Positions 7,896-16,837 of a DNA stretch of 50,395 nucleotides are shown one piece after another. Source of the stretch: an uncultured Prevotella sp. (GTDB lineage Bacteria > Bacteroidota > Bacteroidia > Bacteroidales > Bacteroidaceae); assembly GCA_934219025.1 (NCBI GenBank), contig CAKQDG010000007.1, positions 1-50,395 on the forward strand, in the 5' to 3' direction. How positions within the stretch are numbered: position 1 is the stretch's first letter; each line of letters begins with the position of its first letter. The notes under the pieces were generated by a model. The model did no database searches. It saw only the letters and a program-made list of their open reading frames with translations, and was not told where the DNA came from. The translations under genes were made by a program, and so were the position numbers.

Positions 7896-10811
7896 ATGAT
7901 AAAAGTTGAAGATATACTTAGAGCGACAAATGGTGGGCTTGATATTATTCTTGAGGAATATCCTCAGGCAAAAAATTGCGTCAATGGCGAGAAAAAACAT
8001 TTTGCCATAAGAAACGAGAAGACTCCTTCTGCATCACTTAGAAAATTCAACTCTAAGAGCTATGGCGAAATTTGGCAAGTTACAGACTTCGGAGGTGATG
8101 GGCGTGGAGAGAACGCAATCAATATTTATATGCGTGAACACAATATTGACCGCTCGCATTTTAATGAGGCAATATTGCAGCTTGCTGCGAAATATGGCGT
8201 GAAGGATGAACTTGACCATAGCGTCAACAAACCTGACATCCGTCAGCGTCCAGCCCATCAAGACGAACCGGATGGGAGTCGTAATTTTTCTCTTAATGAG
8301 AAATTCACGGATTTTGAACTGAAGGTTTTCGGACCTAATGTTACGCAAAAGCACCTTGATGACTTACACTGGCACTCTGTAAAATGGATTACAAATGTCA
8401 AGGACAGACGTGTTACGGAAAAGTATTCCAATGATCATTACCCTATATTTATTCGTGAATGCCTCATTAAAGAAGCTCATGGGAATGAACCGGAAGAAAA
8501 ATTCTATAAAGTGTATGAACCTCTGAATTGCGACAAAGGCTTCCGCTTTTCTTATACACCGGCAGGAAAGAAACCTCGATATTTCATAAATGGATTGTCA
8601 GAGCTAAAGAAAGCATATGCAAAGTTTAATGCGGAACAGGAAAGAGAATGGCGCGACTCCCATGATGATGACAAACCTTATAAGGAGAAAAAGCTACCAG
8701 AAGCTTTTATTTGTTCAGGCGAACGTGATTCTGTTTGCTGCAAAAGTATGGGATTCATTCCACTTTGGTTCAATTCTGAGACTTACCAATTGTCCGGCGA
8801 GGAATATAAAGAGATTATGAAATACGTTGAAATTCTTTATAACATTCCAGACATTGACGAAACAGGAAAGCGCAAAGGAAAGGAACTCGCATTGAAGTTT
8901 ATAGATATACATACCGTATGGTTACCGGAATGGCTTACTACGTATCGCGACAATAGAGGGAAACCGCGTAAAGACCTGCGCGATTGGATGGAAATAAGGT
9001 CCGAGAAAAAAGATTTCAAGAACTTGATGAAACTTGCTATGCCTGCAAGATTTTGGGTGAGTAATCTTCAGAAAGATGGTAAATGGAAATACGACATGGA
9101 TACGGCTTGCCTTTACAACTTTCTGCAGCTTAATGGCTTTTACGCATTGCGTGATGAGAATTCTGTTGTTACTCAGTTTATCCGCATTATGGGGAATATC
9201 GTAAAGAAAGTGAACGTAAAAGATATTCGCGAGTTTATCCGCAGATGGGTTGTGGAAAGATTTGAAGATAGAGGCGTGTTGAATCTCGTTTTGAATTCGC
9301 CCAAACTGACGGCTGCTTCTCTCGAGAGTCTTCAGGAGATAGAACTTGATTTTACAACGTATACACCAAATTCTCAATATTTCTTTTTCCCAAATAAAAC
9401 AGTCGAAGTCATGAAACCTATGCCCGGGGACAATGGCGGTATGAAGGAATATGATCCTGGAGCTGATGGCTTGCACAACTATGTTTGGGAAGATGATGTC
9501 ATTCCGCACAAGTTCAAGCGTCTACCCGATATGTTTAGAATATTTCAGACGGAAAACAACGGTAAGACAGAACTCGACATAGATATCATTGATGTAAAAA
9601 GCCATTTCTTTGGATATCTTATAAATACGTCAAGATTGTATTGGCGCAAGGAAACCGAAACGCGGTTTGATGGAGATGTGGCATCAGCAAAAGAATATTT
9701 GCAGATGCATCCGTTTGAGATAGCAGGAGAAGGACTTGCATCTTATGATATAAGGGAACAGAAATTGAATCTTATCAACAAGATTTTCACCATGGGGTAT
9801 ATGTTGCATCGCTATAAGGATTCTGTTCGTGCATGGGCACCCCTCGCTATGGACAATAAAATCGGAGAAGAAGACGAATGTAACGGGCGAAGTGGCAAGT
9901 CTTTCTTCTTTAAGGTACTCTCGTTCATGATGAAGACGGTCAAATTGTCCGGACGTAACCCTAAACTGATGGACAATCCTCATGTTTTCGACCAGGTTAC
10001 TCAATATACGGACATGCTTCTTGTCGATGATTGCGACAGGTACTTGAACCTCGGCTTGTTTTATGATAACATCACAAGTGATATGACGGTTAATCCAAAG
10101 AATAATCGTTCATTTACTATTCCGTTTGACGAATCACCGAAGCTTGCATTCACGACAAATTACGTGCCTAACGACTTTGATCCTTCGAGTGAAGCCCGTA
10201 GTCTATATATGGTATTCAGTGATTGGTATCATCAGAAAACTGAAGACAACGACTACAAAGAAACGCGTACGATTCGTGATGACTTCAACAAAACTCTTTA
10301 TGCCTTTGACTATTCGGAAGAAGAGTGGAATGCAGATTTTAATTTCTGGATGCAATGCTGCAGGTTTTATTTGTCTGTAAAGGATTCCGGAATAAAACCA
10401 CAACCACCTATGGCCAACATGGAGAAACGACGTCTGAAGGCTGCTATGGGGTCTAACTTCGAAGACTGGGCGAATGGTTACTTTTCCCTCGAAAGTGGAC
10501 ATCTTGATGTGGAGCTTCCACGTGATGATGTCTTTGCGGACTATATCCGTTTTGCCAATATCAACCGTATAACAATGCAGAGTTTTACCAAGAAACTGAA
10601 AAACTTCGTAAAATTGTGTCCGTGGGTGGATATATTGAATCCACCGGAGATGTGTAATAGTTCTGGACGCATTCAGAAAGCGGTTACGCTTGCCACTGGA
10701 GGCGTGAAGACTAAGGATATGATATATCTGCGATCTCTGAAAAAAGATTCGTCAGATGCTAAAAAAATGCAAACAGACTTGTTTGATCCTGATGATGACA
10801 GGCCATTTTAA
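7896..10811 (+). CDS. Phage primase-helicase (TOPRIM-like plus SF3-type ATPase), 971 aa
   Basis: The N-terminus reads like a primase zinc-binding/CHC2-type domain without the canonical cysteines (KHFAIRNEKTPSASLRKF ... WQVTDFGGDGRG). A TOPRIM-like segment follows near residue 270 (EAFICSGERDSVCCKSMGF). Near residue 670 is an ATPase: Walker A GRSGKSFFFK, Walker B MLLVDDCD, and a sensor region KLAFTTNYVPNDF, as in SF3/D5-type phage helicases. It should unwind and prime phage DNA. I chose ATG 7896 (MIKVEDILRA); an ATG at 7857 would add 13 residues. The iteron array just downstream suggests the origin it acts on. Confidence 0.85.
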   Translation: MIKVEDILRATNGGLDIILEEYPQAKNCVNGEKKHFAIRNEKTPSASLRKFNSKSYGEIWQVTDFGGDGRGENAINIYMREHNIDRSHFNEAILQLAAKYGVKDELDHSVNKPDIRQRPAHQDEPDGSRNFSLNEKFTDFELKVFGPNVTQKHLDDLHWHSVKWITNVKDRRVTEKYSNDHYPIFIRECLIKEAHGNEPEEKFYKVYEPLNCDKGFRFSYTPAGKKPRYFINGLSELKKAYAKFNAEQEREWRDSHDDDKPYKEKKLPEAFICSGERDSVCCKSMGFIPLWFNSETYQLSGEEYKEIMKYVEILYNIPDIDETGKRKGKELALKFIDIHTVWLPEWLTTYRDNRGKPRKDLRDWMEIRSEKKDFKNLMKLAMPARFWVSNLQKDGKWKYDMDTACLYNFLQLNGFYALRDENSVVTQFIRIMGNIVKKVNVKDIREFIRRWVVERFEDRGVLNLVLNSPKLTAASLESLQEIELDFTTYTPNSQYFFFPNKTVEVMKPMPGDNGGMKEYDPGADGLHNYVWEDDVIPHKFKRLPDMFRIFQTENNGKTELDIDIIDVKSHFFGYLINTSRLYWRKETETRFDGDVASAKEYLQMHPFEIAGEGLASYDIREQKLNLINKIFTMGYMLHRYKDSVRAWAPLAMDNKIGEEDECNGRSGKSFFFKVLSFMMKTVKLSGRNPKLMDNPHVFDQVTQYTDMLLVDDCDRYLNLGLFYDNITSDMTVNPKNNRSFTIPFDESPKLAFTTNYVPNDFDPSSEARSLYMVFSDWYHQKTEDNDYKETRTIRDDFNKTLYAFDYSEEEWNADFNFWMQCCRFYLSVKDSGIKPQPPMANMEKRRLKAAMGSNFEDWANGYFSLESGHLDVELPRDDVFADYIRFANINRITMQSFTKKLKNFVKLCPWVDILNPPEMCNSSGRIQKAVTLATGGVKTKDMIYLRSLKKDSSDAKKMQTDLFDPDDDRPF

Positions 10812-10839
10812 TATTATATAAATCAATTTGCTTTTATCT

Positions 10840-10885
10840 GAAGCCGACTTGCGAGCATTATTTGCAGGTCGGCTTCTTGTGTTTT
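10840..10885 (+). terminator. Hairpin terminator after primase-helicase
   Basis: Arms gaagccgac (10840-10848) and gtcggcttc (10868-10876) form a perfect 9-bp stem, followed by ttgtgtttt. It closes the early operon. Confidence 0.7.
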
Positions 10886-10976
10886 ACATCCCATGATCGC
10901 AAATGCCGACTTTTAGAACAATTCCTTACGGCGTTCGTTTCTCTCCCCGAACCCCTCTCTCTTTTTGTACAAAAAC

Positions 10977-11226
10977 TTTGTGATTTTGTAATAGAGAGTT
11001 TGAAAATCATGAAAACATAAGTAAATAAAGGGAGTTCGGGACATCACAAAACATCACAAACTTGCATCACAAACTCATCACAAACTTTTTAATTTTGTTA
11101 TCTTTACATTTTACTTTTGTCTATTGCAAAATTGATTTCCTCATCACAAATTTACAATATCACAAAGAAAGGTTTGTAAAATATTGACTTTGTGCAACAT
11201 ACAATTTATATCACAGCTCTCACAAA
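10977..11226. repeat. TCACAAA iteron array, candidate replication origin
   Basis: Direct copies of TCACAAA begin at 11044, 11054, 11067, 11078, 11144, 11160 and 11220, and an inverted copy (TTTGTGA) lies at 10977-10983. The first four are 10-13 bp apart, about one helical turn. The surrounding 10886-11326 is AT-rich and has no gene. An iteron array next to a primase-helicase is the usual look of a phage origin; origin function is inferred. Confidence 0.6.
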
Positions 11227-11326
11227 ATTGCAAACTTTTCGTGCAAAACTATATCAGCTCAGATTTTCTTTATAAACAAAGGAAATAAAATCTCTGTCAA
11301 AAGACGGAAATACAGAACAATTTTAT

Positions 11327-11334
11327 TATATTTG
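11327..11334 (+). promoter_or_regulatory. -7 box upstream of the 167-aa gene
   Basis: TATATTTG matches the Bacteroidetes -7 consensus 26 bp before the ATG at 11360. There is no good TTTG at the -33 distance, so it may need an activator. Confidence 0.45.
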
Positions 11335-11359
11335 CCATTATTTTCAAGAAGTTATACTT

Positions 11360-11863
11360 ATGAGCAGATTTGTCGTTTATATCAAACTTAAACCTTTTAT
11401 CAAGCAATGGATGATTTTTCATTATGGTAATCCTGTTGTATTCCCGGACCAAAGTGCCGAGAATGCATGCTTACGGAGATTTTTAACTAAATTGCCGTCA
11501 GGCAAACAACCTGAACAATGCAAGGATGATGAGATTGCAATATGTTTGCCGGAATCTAAGCAAAAGCCTTTGATTACGTACAATTATCTCGGACCGCACG
11601 CTAAGGCTGCTGTGGCAGAATGTATAGAAGATACGTTTCGTCTTCAGATGTGGAAAGAGCTAAACGGACTGGAGAACTGTGGGTGCTCTATTTTGAAAGG
11701 CATACAGGCATGGTGTGAGGCTAACGGCATCTCTATTGACTATGACTATACTTTGAAAATGCGATATCAGAGGATGCGAAATTCGTATCTGAAAAAAGGT
11801 ATTGACCTTAGATGCAAAACAAGGGTGAAGGATTCTTCTGAAAAGAATTCATTATTAGGTTAA
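11360..11863 (+). CDS. Hypothetical phage protein, 167 aa, possibly DNA-binding
   Basis: A solitary gene between the iteron array and the head genes, with its own -7 box. It is basic at the C-terminus (LKMRYQRMRNSYLKKGIDLR), where a helical segment from about residue 95 (DTFRLQMWKELNGLENCGC, then ILKGIQAWCEANGISIDYD) could be a DNA-binding fold. Placement suggests an origin-binding protein or a regulator of the late operon. I do not recognise a family. Confidence 0.5.
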   Translation: MSRFVVYIKLKPFIKQWMIFHYGNPVVFPDQSAENACLRRFLTKLPSGKQPEQCKDDEIAICLPESKQKPLITYNYLGPHAKAAVAECIEDTFRLQMWKELNGLENCGCSILKGIQAWCEANGISIDYDYTLKMRYQRMRNSYLKKGIDLRCKTRVKDSSEKNSLLG

Positions 11864-11942
11864 TAATTATAAAAATCTTATGGATAAGAGGGCTTGTTTT
11901 GTTCGCAGCCGTTCTTGACCGTTCTAAACTAAAATTTAAATT

Positions 11943-12347
11943 ATGAGTTTAAAATTGATAAACAGTTTGGATTATACTTCTTGTCTGAATCTGAATGGTA
12001 TGATGCGTTCCGGTTTGACTTCCGTTCGTTTGCCAGATGGTATTGTGTGGAAAAATATTTGCATAAAGACACCTGCGCAACTTATTGTGTCGGAAAAATA
12101 TGAAGATAATGTCAAAATTTATACTGCAACACTGAAAGTATTGGCTTTAGATAATTTTCCCACCGATGGAAAATATGTATTTAGAATTCATCTTACCGAT
12201 GGAAATTACCTTATAATGGGATCCAATGACCGACCATATCCGATGGTTACAAAACAGAAGAATTTCCCCGACTCGATAAAGGACAGTCAGCTTGATGAGG
12301 TCACGATAGTGTATACTTCGCCTCTGCCCATACCACATATTATATAA
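11943..12347 (+). CDS. Hypothetical phage protein, 134 aa
   Basis: Clear ATG and phage-like codon use. The protein is rich in beta-strand-like stretches (KIYTATLKVLALDNF, GKYVFRIHLTDGNYLIMG) and has no signal peptide. It lies just ahead of the promoter for the head module and may be a minor structural or head-associated protein; no family recognised. The gap 11864-11942 shows nothing clear. Confidence 0.5.
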   Translation: MSLKLINSLDYTSCLNLNGMMRSGLTSVRLPDGIVWKNICIKTPAQLIVSEKYEDNVKIYTATLKVLALDNFPTDGKYVFRIHLTDGNYLIMGSNDRPYPMVTKQKNFPDSIKDSQLDEVTIVYTSPLPIPHII

Positions 12348-12380
12348 TATAAGGTTTTTTTATTCACTCTTGCTGTTGTC

Positions 12381-12388
12381 TATCTTTG
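12381..12388 (+). promoter_or_regulatory. Promoter -7 box for the head module
   Basis: TATCTTTG followed by c, 25 bp before the protease ATG at 12406. It is an exact TAnnTTTG match, with only a T-run at the -33 position. It also shows that the ORF's earlier in-frame ATG (12370) is unlikely to be used. Confidence 0.6.
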
Positions 12389-12405
12389 CCAAAAATATAT
12401 GTAAG

Positions 12406-13515
12406 ATGGATTATGCAATTGTAATATCAGGAACTATCGGAAGTTGGTGGAACGGATGCTCTGCCGACTTTGTGCGATATACTCTTAACAAGAACAAAGA
12501 TAAAGATGTTCATGTGGGATTTTGCTCACTTGGAGGCTATGTGAAGGATGGTCTCGAAATTTACCAGGCATTTAAAGATCATGGAAAAGTCCACGCACAT
12601 GCGTTCGGCATGAATGCCTCTATTTCAACGATAGCCATGCTTGGATGTAAGTCTATTGATATTGTGAAGGGCAGCTTTTTTCTTATTCACAATGTTTCTA
12701 CTTTTATTGACAAGTACGAACAAGCGAACAAAGAGCAGCTCGATGACATGATTAAAAAGCTACAGGCTGAACGTGCGGAACTGAAGACCTTTGATGATGT
12801 TCTTGCACAGATGTATGCGGACAAGACTGGCAAGTCTGCTGAGGAATGTCTTGCTCAGATGAAAAAAGGAAACTGGCTCACTGCTCAGCAGGCTGTGGAA
12901 TTTGGACTTGTTGACTCGATACGCGAGGATAAGGCCGCAGAAGATGCAGCTGCCGATTTCAGCAATCAGTTTGTAAATTCATATACATTTTCTAACCATT
13001 TCAAGGATGCAGGCATACCGCCGCTTCCTGAAGGCGAAAGCTGTACAAATCTTGCGGCTGTCGTTGACGGGGAGGGTAATCCAACTCAAAGTTTCTTGCA
13101 GAAGACGTGGCAGGGACTTCAGAGCCTGTTCCATAACCCACACGCAGATAACTCTTATACCAAAATGATCAAAATTTTTAATGCTGTAGCATCGTTGCTC
13201 GATGCTAAGGATGGTTTTGAGACACAAACAGATGGTTGCATCTCTTTGACTCAAGATCAGATGAAGAAAATCAATGATCGTCTTGAGGAACTTGAGCGGA
13301 CTAACGATGAAAACGGTAAAGCCATGAAAGCGAGTGCCGATGCTTTGAAAAAGCTCAAGGATGACCTGAAAAAAGCCCAAGACGAATCAAAGGAAAAAGA
13401 CGATCAGATTGCTGCGCTGAAAGGTGGTGCCGGCGACAATACTGACGAAAAGCCTATGCAGGGCGAAGACTCCGTTACTGCACAGGATTTGTACAACATG
13501 ATTGCAGATGTTTAA
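12406..13515 (+). CDS. Prohead protease with ClpP-like fold and scaffold tail
   Basis: 369 aa from ATG 12406. Residues 1-190 are ClpP/S14-like: GFCSLGGYVKDGLEIYQAF, then GMNASISTIAML (nucleophile Ser in the NASIS segment), then GSFFLIHNV (catalytic His), then WLTAQQAVEFGLVDSI, the typical family end. The C-terminal third is a charged coiled coil (KKINDRLEELERTNDENGKA ... DALKKLKDDLKKA), as in protease-scaffold fusions. It should organise the prohead and then cleave scaffold and capsid. It directly precedes the capsid gene, as expected. Confidence 0.85.
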   Translation: MDYAIVISGTIGSWWNGCSADFVRYTLNKNKDKDVHVGFCSLGGYVKDGLEIYQAFKDHGKVHAHAFGMNASISTIAMLGCKSIDIVKGSFFLIHNVSTFIDKYEQANKEQLDDMIKKLQAERAELKTFDDVLAQMYADKTGKSAEECLAQMKKGNWLTAQQAVEFGLVDSIREDKAAEDAAADFSNQFVNSYTFSNHFKDAGIPPLPEGESCTNLAAVVDGEGNPTQSFLQKTWQGLQSLFHNPHADNSYTKMIKIFNAVASLLDAKDGFETQTDGCISLTQDQMKKINDRLEELERTNDENGKAMKASADALKKLKDDLKKAQDESKEKDDQIAALKGGAGDNTDEKPMQGEDSVTAQDLYNMIADV

Positions 13516-13520
13516 AAACT

Positions 13521-14516
13521 ATGGCAAGTACTGTAAAAGGAAATGTGACTTTTACTCCTGAGGAGTTGTCACGTACATTTCAAACTTATCGAAAGGATCT
13601 TATCGTAATGCCGATGCTGGCGCTTCAAAAGCTTCAGCAGCATTGTAATATTCGCACAGGAATTCGTTACCGCGAAACAGTTACACAGATGGGTGGCAAG
13701 TTCCAGATTGGTAATTACAAAAAAGAAAAGAAAGGCAAGGGTGCTGTAGACTTCAGAGCTCGTGTGTTTGAGACTTTCTTTGGAAACTGTATAGAGCCTA
13801 TTGACCCTAATGCTATCTACCAGTCTATTTGGGGCAGCAATGTAACTAAAGGGGAAGGCTTGAAGAATGTGCCTATCGTGCTTCAGGTTTGTGCTTACAT
13901 TATGAAGCAGTTGGGAGAGAATCTTTATCTTAACGCCTGGACTGCAAAACATAATGGCTCTAAATTCGATGAAACCGCGGATTTCTTCAATGGACTGAAG
14001 ACTATCATTGATATGGATATTGCTGGAACAAATGAAGATACAGAGGTAAAGATTTCATCTGAACTCGGAAACCTCATGACTTCACAGGAATCTATATCTA
14101 AAGATAATGCTGAAGACGTTCTGAAAGAGTTTTACTGGAGTCGCAATGATAAGTTGCGTGGTCAGCAACTTAAAATGTTCATGTCTGACATGACATACCA
14201 TTACTACACAGAGGATTATCAGCTTAACCATGGTTCACTTCCGTACAACCAGAATTATGATAAGCGAACTCTTGAGGGTGCATCTAATGTTGAACTTGTG
14301 CCTCTGTCTAATGTTCCGAATGATTTTCTGTTGCTCACTCCTAAGAGTAATATCTATCTTTTGTACAACCAAAAGACCGATGACGAGAAATTCATTGTGG
14401 AGCGTTCTCTTGACAATCACTATGACGTTGACTTTATCGCCAATATGTTCTTTGGTACACAGTTCGAGAGCGTAAGCAAGGAAGTTTTCTCCGTATACGA
14501 GAAGACTGCCGGTTAA
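13521..14516 (+). CDS. Major capsid protein, 331 aa
   Basis: Directly downstream of the protease-scaffold gene (5-bp gap) and of typical capsid size. The sequence has the feel of Bacteroidales phage HK97-fold capsids: an N-terminal helical arm (FTPEELSRTFQTYRKDLIV), a middle with loading and assembly segments (NAIYQSIWGSNVTKGEGL), and a C-terminal strand region (VELVPLSNVPNDFLLLTPKS). I see no single diagnostic motif; the call rests on position, length and overall character. Confidence 0.75.
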   Translation: MASTVKGNVTFTPEELSRTFQTYRKDLIVMPMLALQKLQQHCNIRTGIRYRETVTQMGGKFQIGNYKKEKKGKGAVDFRARVFETFFGNCIEPIDPNAIYQSIWGSNVTKGEGLKNVPIVLQVCAYIMKQLGENLYLNAWTAKHNGSKFDETADFFNGLKTIIDMDIAGTNEDTEVKISSELGNLMTSQESISKDNAEDVLKEFYWSRNDKLRGQQLKMFMSDMTYHYYTEDYQLNHGSLPYNQNYDKRTLEGASNVELVPLSNVPNDFLLLTPKSNIYLLYNQKTDDEKFIVERSLDNHYDVDFIANMFFGTQFESVSKEVFSVYEKTAG

Positions 14517-14541
14517 TTGTATAACATTAATCATTAGAATT

Positions 14542-15153
14542 ATGAGTAAATGTACAGATCAGGAATCTATCTATAGCGATATAGTATTCTGTAGAGGAAA
14601 GAAGTCGCTGCCAGGAGTGCGCGGAACCGTGTATGGTATCAGTAAACGTGATATCTTGTCATGGCCTCTAATCGGATCCCAAAAGAAAACGCCAGATGCA
14701 GATCTTTCAACTGTTGCCGTCTACGAAGGGGACTTCGTACTCGCTGGAGATAAGAAATGGCATGTTATCGGCATGATTCCGAATGAAGGACAGATACAGG
14801 ACGAATCTCAGGGATCTTACGGATCTAAATCTTTCAAGAATACGGCAACAATTGTAATTCCTGGTACGGAAGAGGAAGTTTCCGGGTATATCGCAGAAGC
14901 CAATAATGACGAAATGGTTTTTCTTGTAGTGCAGAGAAACGGAAAGGCAAGAGTGATTGGGTCCGAGGCGTTCACGCCTGAGCTTTCTTTGTCGCAGGAT
15001 ACAGGCAAGGCTGCTACAGACGCCAATTCAACCACCGTTTCTGCCGTAGCTGATGATGAATTTCCGGCTCCTTTCTATCATGGTAAGATAGAAACGGAAG
15101 ACGGTGATATTTCTGGCGAAACAGGACTGAAAATCGCAGCCGAGCATGCATAG
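14542..15153 (+). CDS. Putative major tail (tube-like) or head decoration protein, 203 aa
   Basis: Follows the capsid gene. It contains a globular N-terminal part (GVRGTVYGISKRDILSWPLI ... AVYEGDFVLAGDKKWHVIGM) and a C-terminal segment (GSEAFTPELSLSQDTGKAA, then a Thr/Val-rich strand, then FPAPFYHGKIETEDG) that resembles the beta-rich layout of siphovirus tail tube proteins. In canonical phages the tail tube gene lies further downstream, so a decoration protein is the main alternative. Confidence 0.5.
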   Translation: MSKCTDQESIYSDIVFCRGKKSLPGVRGTVYGISKRDILSWPLIGSQKKTPDADLSTVAVYEGDFVLAGDKKWHVIGMIPNEGQIQDESQGSYGSKSFKNTATIVIPGTEEEVSGYIAEANNDEMVFLVVQRNGKARVIGSEAFTPELSLSQDTGKAATDANSTTVSAVADDEFPAPFYHGKIETEDGDISGETGLKIAAEHA

Positions 15154-15234
15154 ATTGCCAGTGTGAGTTTTATTATATAAGTTGAATGAGCGGTCGTGGC
15201 ATTAATGGTCGCGTCCGCTTTTATTTTTTTTAGT

Positions 15235-16107
15235 ATGATAGACAATAATCTTACAATTCGATTGAAGGCATGGCTTGAAAAGGAAAGCCATACCGATAAT
15301 GAGGATATAATGGAAGGCGCTCAGATGTTGTTGAAGTTGAACCGCAATCAGGCTTTGTTCAATACAATTTCTCGCCGTCCGGGAAAATATGTGTCAAAAA
15401 TTGAATATGAGCTCAAGAAGTTCTTGCCTATGCGTCTCAATAGAATGACAATTGGTGATGTAAAAAAACTTGATGCAGAACTTACTCCTGAAATTCAGGA
15501 TGCAATAAACAATGAAACTGGCAGTGCTGATGATGAATTGAACGAAAAGGAGGATTTACCGGCTCATGGCGGAAAACGTTCTGATCACGACAGCCTGCCA
15601 GATGACATAAAGTCTATATGGGAAGAAAATGCAATGCGCTGGAAGAAAATAAAACTTGTCTTCAATCAGTTGAAGACGTTGACACAGCCATGTGACAGAT
15701 ACGAACTGCTTATGCAGCTGAAGGAAACTTGGTATAAATATAAGGCTGACTTTGAGCGTTATGATAGTTTTGAACCGAATCCTGCTCCAAATGACGGCGA
15801 ATCTGATCCGTCAGAAGTTATCAAGCAGATAACCAATGCAAGAGCTTATATCAGCAAGAATATTGATAAGCTCCAGCAGCTGAAGGATGTGGCTCTTTCC
15901 GAGAATCCTTCGGACAAAGATATCGAAAAGTACAATAAACTTTGCAAAAGTCTACGTGAGCGTCTCTCGCTCCTTTTGGACAACTCTCAGGTTGTCGGTG
16001 ATGATGTGTTGACGAAGCTTGCTGAGGGTGGTGTGGAGATTGAAAAAGCGACTGTCGATGACAAGGAAAACGAAAGTAAATCAGATACTGAAGCCCCTGG
16101 AGATTAA
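15235..16107 (+). CDS. Hypothetical phage protein with helical, acidic C-terminus, 290 aa
   Basis: ATG 15235 (MIDNNLTIRLKAWLEKESH) is preferred over the ORF's upstream start at 15196. The first 100 residues look globular and helical; the rest is a long charged helical region (IKLVFNQLKTLTQPCDRYEL, then KYNKLCKSLRERLSLLLDN). It is sited between the tail-tube-like and PLD-like genes of the packaging module; a structural or packaging accessory role is possible. Not recognised. Confidence 0.55.
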   Translation: MIDNNLTIRLKAWLEKESHTDNEDIMEGAQMLLKLNRNQALFNTISRRPGKYVSKIEYELKKFLPMRLNRMTIGDVKKLDAELTPEIQDAINNETGSADDELNEKEDLPAHGGKRSDHDSLPDDIKSIWEENAMRWKKIKLVFNQLKTLTQPCDRYELLMQLKETWYKYKADFERYDSFEPNPAPNDGESDPSEVIKQITNARAYISKNIDKLQQLKDVALSENPSDKDIEKYNKLCKSLRERLSLLLDNSQVVGDDVLTKLAEGGVEIEKATVDDKENESKSDTEAPGD

Positions 16108-16633
16108 TCCTACTCAGTATTACCTTGGTACAGGACTGCATACTCTCGGTCTGCTCGGTTGGATCCTTGAGCAGACCGGGCGTGCTGATGTCTACGTCAG
16201 CACTTTTTCTACATCTGATGCTTTCCTTTCTGGATTCCACCGATTGAGAAAAAAAGGTCTTATAGGCAATGCTTCTCTCGTTGCTGACTTGAAGGCTTCA
16301 AAGAAAACATTACAGCTGTATAGAATTATGCAGAGTTGTTTTAATCATGTCTATTTGGCACAGAATCATTCTAAAATCGTTCTTGTGCAGAATGACAGAT
16401 ATACTGTTTCTGTGATTTCTTCTCAGAATCAAACGTATGGAGACCGTGCGGAATGCACCATGGTTACAACTTCTCAGGAGGCTTTCTATGAGTTGTTTTG
16501 CGGACTGAAGCATATTGTTAATGACAAATCTCTTGAACTTAATGGATTATTCAACAGACTTACTGAAAAAGATAGAAGAGAAAGCAAGGGAGATGATGAC
16601 CCCCTCAGAGATATCATTCCTTTTGGATATTGA
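16058..16633 (+). CDS. PLD-like (single HKD-type) protein in the packaging module, 191 aa
   Basis: ATG 16058 overlaps the previous gene's end by 50 bp. The pattern ADVYVSTFSTSDAFLSGF, then QNHSKIVLVQNDRYTVSVIS, then SQNQTYGDRAECTMV follows phospholipase D-like domains: an H-x-K followed by a Ser/Gln-Asn turn and a conserved Glu. PLD-fold proteins include nucleases, and a single-domain copy would need to dimerise. A DNA-processing role in packaging is possible but not shown. The 3' end overlaps the next small gene by 92 bp in another frame. Confidence 0.5.
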   Translation: MTRKTKVNQILKPLEINPTQYYLGTGLHTLGLLGWILEQTGRADVYVSTFSTSDAFLSGFHRLRKKGLIGNASLVADLKASKKTLQLYRIMQSCFNHVYLAQNHSKIVLVQNDRYTVSVISSQNQTYGDRAECTMVTTSQEAFYELFCGLKHIVNDKSLELNGLFNRLTEKDRRESKGDDDPLRDIIPFGY

Positions 16634-16823
16634 CGAAACGACTCTGCTTGATGATGTCAACTCTATTGGCAATCCTGCTCGGAAGGCCTTTTTCAAGGGT
16701 ATGGCTTTTACCGCAAACGAGATAAGAAAAGGCATTCGTGACCTTGCTGATGCGGGGTCTCCATTCTCTATTGCCGAATGTCAGCGGCTTATTACCCGGC
16801 AGATGGCTGAAATAAAACTTTAA
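16542..16823 (+). CDS. Small phage protein, 93 aa, possible terminase accessory
   Basis: ATG 16542 opens MDYSTDLLKKIEEKAREMMT, then PSEISFLLDIDETTLLDDVN, which reads like a helix-turn-helix of the kind found in small terminase or terminase-associated proteins. It overlaps the PLD-like gene by 92 bp and is 14 bp upstream of the likely small terminase gene. The large overlap is unusual, but the protein-like character of its unshared part supports it. Confidence 0.5.
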   Translation: MDYSTDLLKKIEEKAREMMTPSEISFLLDIDETTLLDDVNSIGNPARKAFFKGMAFTANEIRKGIRDLADAGSPFSIAECQRLITRQMAEIKL

Positions 16824-16837
16824 TTAACAATACTGAT

